A stretch of 64,000 nt of DNA, taken from positions 558,001-622,000 of the forward strand of contig NZ_AP025344.1 in the NCBI RefSeq assembly GCF_021654795.1. Reading direction: 5' to 3'. Source of the DNA: Paenibacillus dendritiformis (GTDB lineage Bacteria > Bacillota > Bacilli > Paenibacillales > Paenibacillaceae). The translations under genes and the position numbers were made by a program. The notes under the pieces are model-generated. The model had not been told where the DNA came from. It worked only from the letters and a program-made list of their open reading frames with translations, and did no database searches. Positions 38,801 to 47,200 of this stretch are shown here, piece after piece; within the stretch, counting starts at the first letter, position 1, and every line of letters starts with the position of its first letter.

Positions 38801-41800
38801 TCGACTCGATTACGAGCTTGGACAGGGCGCGGTTCGAAGAGCAATTTCAAGCGAAGGTATACGGCTTGTTGGCGCTCGAACAGGCCGTGGAGGGAATGGA
38901 ACTGGATTTCTGCATCTTATTTTCATCATTATCCACAGTCTTGGGAGGCATCACGTTTGGAGCGTATGCTGCCGCCAACAGTTTTTTGGACGCCTATGTC
39001 TACCGGCGGAATCTGCCCGGAAGCCGCTGGATTAGCGTGGATTGGGACGGCTGGAACGTGGACGGCTTCGAGAGCGGCGACTCCATTCCAACCAGCACGG
39101 ATGCTTATTTGATGGCTCCCGAGGAAGCGCTCGATGCCCTGGAGCGGATCCTTCTCTCGGGATATAGGGGACAACTCATTGTCTCGACAGGAGATTTCGA
39201 GGAACGTCTCGATCGGTGGGTCATGCGGTTAAGGGAGCAGTCTGTAACTGTTTCCCGCCGTCATGCCAATAAGCTGCCGCGTCCAGCATTATCAAGCCGT
39301 TATGCCGCTGCGGAGAATGAGATTCAGCAGAGGATTGCCGAAATATGGGAAACGTTTTTTGGCATCCAGGATATCGGGATGGATGACAACTTTTTTGAAT
39401 TGGGAGGCGACTCATTAAAAGGAGCAACGCTTATTGCCGGCATACAGAAAGCATTTCATGCCGAATTGTCGATAGGCGATCTGTTCCAGTATTCGACGAT
39501 ACGGCAGATGGCCCAAATCGTTGCGAATGCCGCGTCTAAGGGCGATGATACCTTTGCAGCGGCACCGGCGCAGCCATTCTATCCATTGTCGGCTGCGCAG
39601 CGCAGAATGTATTTCATGAGCCAGTTCTATGAGAATGACACCAACTATAACATTCCATCCGCGGTAACCATAACGGGACCGCTTGATCGGGACAAGGTTG
39701 AGCGTGTCTTCCGCAAGCTCATCGCTCGCCATGACATGCTGCGGACGAGCTTCGATATGCGGGACGGGGAGCCTGTGCAGATTGTCGCCGACCCGTCTGC
39801 GATCCGGTTCAGACTGGATTATGCCGAGAAGGAGCCGGAGCAAGCCCGCGAGTCCATCCAGGAGTTGATCCGGCCTTTCGATCTGAAGCAAGCGCCGCTG
39901 CTGCGGGCACAGCTCATTAAGCTTCAGGATGAGTGTCACCTGTTGTTTATGGATATGCACCATATTATTTCCGACGGCGTGTCGACCGGCATCATCATGT
40001 CCGAGTTTATCGAATTATATCAGGACAGGCCGCTTGCGCCTCAGCCTTATCAATATAAAGATTTCGTCCTCTGGCAGCAGCAGCGCGATCCAGAATCTAG
40101 CGAGAAGAAAGAGGCTTATTGGCTGTCGCAATATCAAGATGAACTGCCCGTGCTGCAATTGCCAATGAAGCCAGTTCCATACGAGAATGCCGATTTACAT
40201 GCGGACAAGGTCCAGTTCATGTTGGATCGCGAGCTGACGGAACGGCTGCACGCGCTCGCATCCCGGCATCAGGCCACGCTCTTTATGGTCTTGTTGGCCG
40301 TCTACTACGCGTTCTTATCCAAGTACACGAATCAGAGAGACATCGTAATTGGAACCGCTTCGGCAGGAAGACAGCATGACCATGCGCAGCACATTGTCGG
40401 CATGTTCGTAAATACGCTGCCGTTACGGAATTATCCAGAGGGAGACAAGCGATTCGCCGATTTTCTGAAGGAAGTCAAGGATAACGTGCTGCAAGCTTTC
40501 GAGCATCAGGATTATCCTTTTGAAGAGTTGATCCAAAAGTTGAATGTCCAGCGCGATTTGCAGAGACAGCCTCTCATAGAGACCATGTTCGTTTGGCAAA
40601 ATATCGACTTTTACATCGAAGCGGAAGATTTGACGTTCGCCAGCTTCGATTTGCCGAGCACAACATCCAAGTATGATTTCATGTTCGAAGCCAAGGAAGT
40701 GGACGGAGAAATCTTATGCTTATTCCATTATCGCACCCTCTGCTTCGACGAGGAATATGTACAGCAGATGTCCCGGCATTTCCGGCGGCTGGCGGAGCAG
40801 TGTATCTCGCATCCGGAGCGGCCATTGAAGCAATTGGAGATGCTGTCCCGCGAGGAGAGGGAGCGGATATTGATATTGGCCCACCCGCGCCAATGCTGGC
40901 CGATTGCGCTGCAGCCGATTCAGAAATCGTTCGAATCGCGCGTGATTGAGCACCCGAACCGGGTTGCGTTAGTCACCGATCATTCCAGCATTACTTATGA
41001 GGATCTCAATCGGATGGCGAACCGGATTGCACATTCCTTGCTTGCCAGACCTATCGCCCGCGAAGTTATCGTGGCGATCCTGCTGGATCGATCGGAAAAG
41101 CTTGTAGCCGCCGTATTGGGAACGGTGAAAGCAGGCGCGGCTTATTTGCTTATTCAACCTGACCTGCCGGACGAACGCATCCGATTCATGTTAGCCGACA
41201 GCCAGGTGAGCACGGTCATTACGGAATCCACATACGCTGGACGGTTCAGCGGGGAAGATGCCGGGCTTCTCCTCTTGGATCAAGAACAGTTAATGGACAA
41301 CGTTGAAAATCCGGTGGAACTGTCGCACCCGGCACAGCTTGCTTATGTGATGTACACTTCCGGAACGACAGGAACGCCGAAGGCGGTCATGATTGAGAAC
41401 CGAAATATCGCCCGGCTCGTCTTGTCCGACAATTACCGCATCCTGATTCAAGGCAATCGCATGCTGCAAACGGCGTCCGTAATGTTTGACGCTTTTACGC
41501 TCGAATTGTGGGGCATGCTTACCCATGGCGGCACGCTTGTCATGCTGGATGACCGGATCTTGCTGGATGCCGGTTCGCTGGGCAAGGCGCTTGCCGACTA
41601 TGACATATCGGATTTGTTCCTGACTACTTCGCTGTTCAATCAATTGGCCCAGCAAGCGCCTGGCCTATTTTCTGCGGTTCGGACGGTGCTGATTGGCGGA
41701 GAAGCTGCATCGCCATACCATGTGGGGCTCGTCCGCCAATCCTGTCCCGATACTCGCCTCATCAATGGATATGGGCCAACGGAGAATACGACCTTTTCAA

Positions 41801-44800
41801 CGGTGCATTCGATCGAAGAGCCTTGCATCGGTCCGATCCCGATCGGATATCCGTTATTTTTGTCCCAGGCATATATTGTGAACCCGGATCAAGCGGATCA
41901 GCTTCAGCCGATCGGTGTTGAAGGCGAACTGTGCGTGGCCGGCGACGGAATCGGCAGAGGGTATCGGAATCAGCCCGAGCTGACGGGCCAGAAATTTGTG
42001 CCCAATCCTTTCCGACCCGGCACAGTCATGTATCGTACCGGTGATCTGGCAAGATGGCTGCCGAATGGCATGATCGAATTTAGAGGCAGAATGGACGACC
42101 AAGTCAAAATCAGGGGTTATCGCATTGAACTGGAGGAGATCAGGGCCTGCTTGCTGCAACATGATCAGATTGCGGAAGCCGCCGTTATCCCCGTTGCCGA
42201 CGACACGGGTCAAAATAAGGAGCTCTGCGCTTATTATACAGCCCTTGATGAACAGCTGCCGGAAGATGAGGTGCGAAGGCACGCGGCGGAGAAGCTGCCC
42301 CGGTATATGATCCCGTCCTTCTTCGTGCGGATGAAGGAATTGCCGCTCACTGCGAACGGAAAATTGAACAAGCGGGCGTTGCCGGATCCCAAGGAATATG
42401 TAACTGGCCACCGAGAGACGCTGGAACCGTCGACAGAGTTGGAACGGAAGCTGGCGCGATTGTTCTCCGATGTTCTGGAGATCGGACCAATAGGACGAGA
42501 CTGTAACTTTTTTGAGTGGGGAGGCCATTCATTGAAAGCGATGCAGCTTGTGGCCAAAGCGCAAAAAGAGCTGCATGCCGAGTTGACGCTGCGCGATTTA
42601 TTCCGCTATCCGATTCTGCAGGAACTGGCGGCGTTCTTGACCAATAAGGGGAGCGTCCAATTCAGTCCGATCCAGCCGGCGGAACAGAAGGAGCACTACC
42701 CGTTGTCATCGGCGCAGAAGCGGCTGTATATCCTGGAACAATTCGAGGATATCGGCACGAGCTATAACATGCCGTTCGTCTTGCAGGTGGAGGGACCGCT
42801 GGACATCGGGCGGGTGCGTGACAGCTACAGGCAGCTCCTCCATCGGCATGAGATCCTCCGAACCTCGTTCCATGTCGTGAATGACGAGCCGGTTCAACGG
42901 ATCGAAGAGATGGACGGGCTGCAGGCGGAGCTGATCTGCGAAGAAGCTCCTGAAGCGGGGGAAGCCGAGCTGACGAAGCGGATCGAAGCGTTCATTCGCC
43001 CGTTCCGGCTGAGCGAGGCGCCGCTGATTCGCATGGGAATCATCCGCATCGGGCCAGAGAAGCATCTCCTGCTGCTGGATATGCACCATATTATCTCGGA
43101 TGGCACGTCGCTGAACATCTGGGTCGATGAATTCATGAAGCTGTACAAGGGAGACAGTTTGGCGCCGTTGGCGATCCAGTACAAGGATTACGCGGTATGG
43201 CAGCAGGCACAGATGACCCGGGAGGCGATGCGGAGGCAGAAGGAATTTTGGCGGAACGAGCTGTCGGGAGAAGTGCCCGTGCTGCAACTGCCGACGGACT
43301 ATCCGCGTCCTGCGGTGCAGGATTTCCAAGGGAGCCAATACAGCTTCCGGCTGGGCCGAAGGCTGTCTGGACAGATCGAGGCCTGCTGCCGGGAAAGCGG
43401 AGTTACGCTGTATATGCTGCTGCTGGCCGCGTACCAAGTGCTGCTGCACAAATATACGGGGCAGGAAGATATCATCGTGGGGACGCCCGTCGCGGGGAGA
43501 GGACATGCGGATCTGGAAGGCGTGCTCGGAATGTTCGTGAACACGCTGGCCATCCGCAGCCGGCCGCAAGGAGACAAAACGTTCTCGGAGTTTTTGCAGG
43601 AAGTGAAGAATGCGGCACTGAATGCGTTCGAGCATCCGGATTACCCGTTTGAGGAGTTGGTGCAGGAATTGAACGCGGGGCGGGACATGAGCCGCAATCC
43701 GCTGTTCGATACGATGTTTGCGCTCCAGAATACGGGCATGAAACCATTGGACATCAAGGAGCTCACTTGCGCTCCGTATCCATTTTCCTATACGCAAGCG
43801 AACTTCGATCTTTCTTTTCAGTCTCAGGAGATCGAGGGGGATATTGTCTTTGCCGTTGAATATAGCACCAGCCTGTTCGAAGAAGACACGATTGCAAGGA
43901 TGGCCGGGCATTATCGCCATATCCTTGAATCCGCCGTCTCATCGTTCCACATGCCTATTTCTGAATTGGAATGGGTCCCGGCTGAAGAGAAATGGCTTGT
44001 TCTCAATACATTCAACCAGCCGTATCAGTCCGAGGCCGGCACGGCAACCGTATCGCAGATGATAGAGAAGAGAGCGGCGGAAGCTCCGGACAACATTGCG
44101 CTAAGGATGGACGAGGAGACCGTAACTTATCGACAGTTGAACAGCATGGCCAATCGGCTCGCCCGTCATCTGAGACGGAGAAATCTCTGGGAAGGCAGCG
44201 TGGCAGGCATCCTCTTGCCGAACTCGATTGCCATGATTATTTCATTGCTGGCTGTTCAAAAAGCCGGGGCGGTCTGCGTGCCGATTGATCCCGATTATCC
44301 GGAAAACCGGATAGCCTACATGCTAGGAGATGCGAAGGCCGCCGTGCTTATAACCTTGCCGGATGCATCCGTTCCCCATTCATGGTCAGGCGAGACCTTG
44401 AGGCTCACGGCCGCTGATTTGCTCCTTGAGGATGAGCGGCCGGAGGACGGCTGGGGGGAGGAACCGGGGCAAGAGGAGGAGAGCGATCTAAGCAGGCCTG
44501 ACGCCGTGGCATATATTTTGTACACCTCCGGTACAACGGGCCAACCCAAGGGCGTCACGATCGCCCACAGCAACTTAATGAACTATATAGCCGCATTCGG
44601 AAGCTATTTCGAAATTACGGAAGAAGACTGCGTGCTTCACCATTCCTCCGTCTCGTTCGACACCTCTATAGAGGAAATCTATCCTGCTCTCGTGCATGGG
44701 GCCTCTGTTCTTATCGTTGAAAAAGAGGTATCCCGGCAAGCAGAGGAGCTAGCCGCGCGTATTGCGCCGCTGGTTACGGTTGTTTCCTGCTCGCCTGTGC

Positions 44801-47169
44801 TGCTGAGTGAATTGAACCGGAAGCTGAGCGAGCATCGGGTGCGGGCGTTTATTGCAGGGGGAGATGTGCTCAGAAGGCAGCATATATGCAACTTGCTGCG
44901 CCAATCCCGGGTGTTCAATTCGTACGGCCCGACAGAGACCACGGTATGCGCCGCCTATCACTTATGCCGGGACGGCGACGAGGAAGCTATCCCGATCGGC
45001 AAGCCGATTCGCAACTATCGCATCTACATTGTCGACCGTTACGGGAAGCTTCAACCGGCCGGCATTCCGGGCGAGCTGTGCATCGCAGGAGCGGGCGTAA
45101 CCCGAGGATATTGGGGCAAGCAGCAATTGACGGCGGAGAGATTCGTCCCGGACCCTTTTGGACAATCCGGATGGATGTATCGAACAGGTGATTTGGCGAA
45201 GTGGGATCGGCATGGCAATCTTTATTTTCTGGGGCGGATCGATCAGCAAATCAAAATTCGGGGCTACCGGGTCGAGCTGCAAGAGGTAGAGAATGTGTTG
45301 GGACGCGCGGAAGGGATCAAGGATGCCGTCGCCATCGCACGAGCGGACATCAATCAATTTCAGCGGCTTTACGCATTCATTGTATCGGACGAACCGCAGG
45401 AGACCGGCGCTTTACGAGAACAACTGCAGCTTGAGCTTCCCGACTACATGATCCCGGATCAATTTATTCAAGTGGATCGCATTCCGCTCACCGTTAACGG
45501 CAAAGTAGATCGCAGACAGTTGGAACGAATGTGGTCCGAGAGCCTACGGAGCGAAAAAAATTCGAGGGAACCTGCTACCGCCATGGAAGTGCAACTGCTC
45601 TCTCTCTGGAAGCAAGCGCTGGATCGGACCGACCTGGGGGTTCAGGATAATTTTTTCGAAAGCGGGGGCCACTCCCTGAAGGCCACGAGCCTGACCGTAA
45701 AGATTCGCCAGCAGCTCGGTTTCGATTTGAAGCTGCTGCATATTTTTCAGCATCAGACGGTGCGCGACATGGCTGCTTACCTATCCAATCAACTGGCCTC
45801 GGCCCATTACGACGACATCGTGCCTGTCGCGAAGGCCGAGATGTATGCCATCTCCCCGGCTCAGAAGCGAATGCTGCTGCTAAGCGTTGCGGAAGGAAGC
45901 TCGCTTAGCTACAACATGCCGATGGCCTTGAAAGTTTCGGGCAAGCTTGATCCCGCTTTATGCAGAAGCGCTCTGCAGCAAATCGTGAACCGGCACGAGA
46001 TTTTACGCACGTCCTTCCACTTTGTGGACGGAGAGCCTGTGCAGAAAATCCATGAGGAGATCGAATTGGAATGGAGCGAGGCGGAAGCGGCAGACGAACA
46101 AGTGGAGGAGCTGATCCATTCTTTTATCAGACCGTTCCGGCTCGAGAAAGCTTCGCAGCTTCGCGCCGGGCTGATCAAATTGTCTGAGAGCTCCTCGGTA
46201 TTGTTGTTCGACATTCACCACATCATCTCGGACGGAATGTCGATGTCGATTCTTATTCAGGAATTTATGCACTTATATAACGGGACCGCATTGCCGGATG
46301 CAGCCTTGCATTACAAAGATTTTGCGGCGTGGCAGCACCGTTTTCTGGCCAGCAAGCAGATGCGGGAGCAGCAGGCCTTCTGGCTAAAGCAATTCGCTGA
46401 GGAAGTTCCGGCCTTGCAGCTTCCTTACGATTATCCACGGCCCCCATTGCAGAGCTTTGCCGGCGACTCCCTTTCTTTTGAAGCCGATCAGCCTATGACC
46501 CGGAAGTTAAGAGCGATAGCCCTGCAATCCGATGCGACTCTATATATGGTGCTCCTGGCGAGCTACTATACACTGTTGTTCCGTTATGCGCGACAAGAAG
46601 ATATCGTCATCGGTTGTCCGATTGCGGGAAGGCGGCACGAGCAGGTTGAGCATATGCCGGGAATGTTCGTCAATACGCTGCCTTTGCGAATCCGGCTTCG
46701 CGGCGACATGGAATTTGCAGATCTTCTTCGCCAAGTAAGGAAACTTGCGCTTGAAGCTTATGATAATCAGGATTATCCGTTCGATAATCTTGTGGAGCTG
46801 TTGAATTTCGAGCGGGATCTGAGCCGCAATCCACTATTTGATACCGTGTTTGTCATGCAAAACATGGATGGCGTGTCTTCCATTATACCTGGTCTGAAAT
46901 TCGAGCCCCGGGACTTCGCGAGAACCAGCACGATGTTTGATATTCGATTCGAGGTAACGGAGGAGAACGAAGCATTGTTTTTTACTATGGATTATTGCAC
47001 CAGCCTGTTCAAGGCGGCAACGATGGAGCAGATGGCGAACCATTTTATGAACATTTTGCAAGCCGTTACGCTCGATCCTTCGATCCGGCTGGATACGATT
47101 GAGCTGGATCACGGTTACGTCATGCAGGAGCAACACAAATGGCTGGAAACCATTTCTTTCGACTTTTAA
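35881..47169 (+). CDS. Hybrid PKS-NRPS gene C: KS-KR-T-C-A(Val-like)-T-C-A-T-C, acyltransferase-less
   Basis: The protein has 3762 residues. The ketosynthase (about 10-435) has a full triad: C180 in TACSTSL, H316 in EAHGTGT and H354 in NIGHLDCAAG. The linker after it has no GHSxG motif, so there is no acyltransferase. A ketoreductase follows (cofactor loop GGFGKIG near 867, Ser near 1016, Tyr1029 in GAYAAAN), then T (S1178, LGGDSLK). The NRPS part is C (HHIISDG, 1360), A (pocket D-A-L-F-L-G-G-T-F, Val-like), T (S2217), C (2402), A (D-T-E-S-I-G-S-V-C, unassigned), T (S3265) and a terminal C (3446) ending in ISFDF. It adds one beta-hydroxy acetate unit to ornithine, then two amino acids. AAAGGAGA precedes the ATG. 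Confidence 0.93.
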   Translation: MESNKLTGFEIAIIGMSGRFPGAANVDEFWNNLKNGVDSVTFFTDAELQAAGIDEQVLRDPQYVKSKGIVEDYDCFDASFFDYVPADAELMDPQIRLFHECAWEALEEGGYGSLHTDAVIGVYAGASSNLLWEAAASLSDSAPESKQFADSQLTDKDFLSSRVSYKLNLKGPSVSIYTACSTSLVAVHMACQGLLNGECHMALAGGVSIALPQESGYLYQDGMIMSPDGHCRAFDKSANGTVGGSGAGAVLLKRLEDAIQDGDPIHAVIKGSAINNDGANKSAFSAPSIEEQSNVIRAALLTAEVSPESISYLEAHGTGTYIGDPVELEGLRLAFTGTKKGYCAIGSVKSNIGHLDCAAGIAGLIKTVQALKHKCIPPTLHVAQPNPQFDWIDSPFYINSIAREWTGANHEPLRAGVSSFGIGGTNAHVILEEAPIPSQDMNPEQEANKEGLPSLLVLSARTQPALERAAHRLADYLVRNPNAQLADVAYTLQTSRTAWECRQAFVCADRTDAMAQLLDPSPRIHAARLDTTAAEAEKLELLLEAAATESRADHIRGILEDIGRYWMAGANIDFAKIHVSAGRVLHLPTYPFERVRYNQQIELCRELLQQGPSRTLSLQSPSRPRKNTGKSSDISDWFYSPAWSRVSNVCFTLPDDAAIRKSAWVIVADEGGIGDSIAGILRRVTEEVYVVTEEVPCDFGKLPDKPVIVLHLGSVKEAASDGLDKEAFQEAQEKGLYSLLDQVRALSKLERSDMARLCVVTNLGQEITGNERIQAESASMKGACLVIAQEHPNLQCMMIDLDYSPTAGSAEAYAYAIIREAVQEAFIPVVGYRNGYRWKPGYEPMPLPVRQAERSAFQAGGVYCITGGFGKIGLTIAEYILTKGNANVVLIGRTPLPSRETWKEYLVPQESEPGIAGVIRWALRMEERGAGIMLLTADTAEHPELHAALGKAIERFGQINGIVHAAGVTNGKTFDSITSLDRARFEEQFQAKVYGLLALEQAVEGMELDFCILFSSLSTVLGGITFGAYAAANSFLDAYVYRRNLPGSRWISVDWDGWNVDGFESGDSIPTSTDAYLMAPEEALDALERILLSGYRGQLIVSTGDFEERLDRWVMRLREQSVTVSRRHANKLPRPALSSRYAAAENEIQQRIAEIWETFFGIQDIGMDDNFFELGGDSLKGATLIAGIQKAFHAELSIGDLFQYSTIRQMAQIVANAASKGDDTFAAAPAQPFYPLSAAQRRMYFMSQFYENDTNYNIPSAVTITGPLDRDKVERVFRKLIARHDMLRTSFDMRDGEPVQIVADPSAIRFRLDYAEKEPEQARESIQELIRPFDLKQAPLLRAQLIKLQDECHLLFMDMHHIISDGVSTGIIMSEFIELYQDRPLAPQPYQYKDFVLWQQQRDPESSEKKEAYWLSQYQDELPVLQLPMKPVPYENADLHADKVQFMLDRELTERLHALASRHQATLFMVLLAVYYAFLSKYTNQRDIVIGTASAGRQHDHAQHIVGMFVNTLPLRNYPEGDKRFADFLKEVKDNVLQAFEHQDYPFEELIQKLNVQRDLQRQPLIETMFVWQNIDFYIEAEDLTFASFDLPSTTSKYDFMFEAKEVDGEILCLFHYRTLCFDEEYVQQMSRHFRRLAEQCISHPERPLKQLEMLSREERERILILAHPRQCWPIALQPIQKSFESRVIEHPNRVALVTDHSSITYEDLNRMANRIAHSLLARPIAREVIVAILLDRSEKLVAAVLGTVKAGAAYLLIQPDLPDERIRFMLADSQVSTVITESTYAGRFSGEDAGLLLLDQEQLMDNVENPVELSHPAQLAYVMYTSGTTGTPKAVMIENRNIARLVLSDNYRILIQGNRMLQTASVMFDAFTLELWGMLTHGGTLVMLDDRILLDAGSLGKALADYDISDLFLTTSLFNQLAQQAPGLFSAVRTVLIGGEAASPYHVGLVRQSCPDTRLINGYGPTENTTFSTVHSIEEPCIGPIPIGYPLFLSQAYIVNPDQADQLQPIGVEGELCVAGDGIGRGYRNQPELTGQKFVPNPFRPGTVMYRTGDLARWLPNGMIEFRGRMDDQVKIRGYRIELEEIRACLLQHDQIAEAAVIPVADDTGQNKELCAYYTALDEQLPEDEVRRHAAEKLPRYMIPSFFVRMKELPLTANGKLNKRALPDPKEYVTGHRETLEPSTELERKLARLFSDVLEIGPIGRDCNFFEWGGHSLKAMQLVAKAQKELHAELTLRDLFRYPILQELAAFLTNKGSVQFSPIQPAEQKEHYPLSSAQKRLYILEQFEDIGTSYNMPFVLQVEGPLDIGRVRDSYRQLLHRHEILRTSFHVVNDEPVQRIEEMDGLQAELICEEAPEAGEAELTKRIEAFIRPFRLSEAPLIRMGIIRIGPEKHLLLLDMHHIISDGTSLNIWVDEFMKLYKGDSLAPLAIQYKDYAVWQQAQMTREAMRRQKEFWRNELSGEVPVLQLPTDYPRPAVQDFQGSQYSFRLGRRLSGQIEACCRESGVTLYMLLLAAYQVLLHKYTGQEDIIVGTPVAGRGHADLEGVLGMFVNTLAIRSRPQGDKTFSEFLQEVKNAALNAFEHPDYPFEELVQELNAGRDMSRNPLFDTMFALQNTGMKPLDIKELTCAPYPFSYTQANFDLSFQSQEIEGDIVFAVEYSTSLFEEDTIARMAGHYRHILESAVSSFHMPISELEWVPAEEKWLVLNTFNQPYQSEAGTATVSQMIEKRAAEAPDNIALRMDEETVTYRQLNSMANRLARHLRRRNLWEGSVAGILLPNSIAMIISLLAVQKAGAVCVPIDPDYPENRIAYMLGDAKAAVLITLPDASVPHSWSGETLRLTAADLLLEDERPEDGWGEEPGQEEESDLSRPDAVAYILYTSGTTGQPKGVTIAHSNLMNYIAAFGSYFEITEEDCVLHHSSVSFDTSIEEIYPALVHGASVLIVEKEVSRQAEELAARIAPLVTVVSCSPVLLSELNRKLSEHRVRAFIAGGDVLRRQHICNLLRQSRVFNSYGPTETTVCAAYHLCRDGDEEAIPIGKPIRNYRIYIVDRYGKLQPAGIPGELCIAGAGVTRGYWGKQQLTAERFVPDPFGQSGWMYRTGDLAKWDRHGNLYFLGRIDQQIKIRGYRVELQEVENVLGRAEGIKDAVAIARADINQFQRLYAFIVSDEPQETGALREQLQLELPDYMIPDQFIQVDRIPLTVNGKVDRRQLERMWSESLRSEKNSREPATAMEVQLLSLWKQALDRTDLGVQDNFFESGGHSLKATSLTVKIRQQLGFDLKLLHIFQHQTVRDMAAYLSNQLASAHYDDIVPVAKAEMYAISPAQKRMLLLSVAEGSSLSYNMPMALKVSGKLDPALCRSALQQIVNRHEILRTSFHFVDGEPVQKIHEEIELEWSEAEAADEQVEELIHSFIRPFRLEKASQLRAGLIKLSESSSVLLFDIHHIISDGMSMSILIQEFMHLYNGTALPDAALHYKDFAAWQHRFLASKQMREQQAFWLKQFAEEVPALQLPYDYPRPPLQSFAGDSLSFEADQPMTRKLRAIALQSDATLYMVLLASYYTLLFRYARQEDIVIGCPIAGRRHEQVEHMPGMFVNTLPLRIRLRGDMEFADLLRQVRKLALEAYDNQDYPFDNLVELLNFERDLSRNPLFDTVFVMQNMDGVSSIIPGLKFEPRDFARTSTMFDIRFEVTEENEALFFTMDYCTSLFKAATMEQMANHFMNILQAVTLDPSIRLDTIELDHGYVMQEQHKWLETISFDF
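42667..43728 (+). repeat. Condensation-domain repeat, copy 1 (gene C)
   Basis: These roughly 1,060 bases cover most of the second NRPS condensation domain of gene C. They align without gaps to 50594-51655 in gene D (offset 7927 bases) and I saw only about a dozen to fifteen single-base differences. Other condensation domains in the cluster are far more diverged, so this pair reflects recent duplication or gene conversion. The match stops within the domain, shortly after TMFALQN, before the adenylation domain. Confidence 0.9.
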
Positions 47170-47200
47170 ACACGAGAGTAGGCAGGGAAGGGGACAATGG

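Noticed and set aside
47099..47200. Upstream start for gene D overlapping the end of gene C
   Set aside because: The extra residues do not resemble the family and the ATG at 47201 has a good ribosome-binding site.
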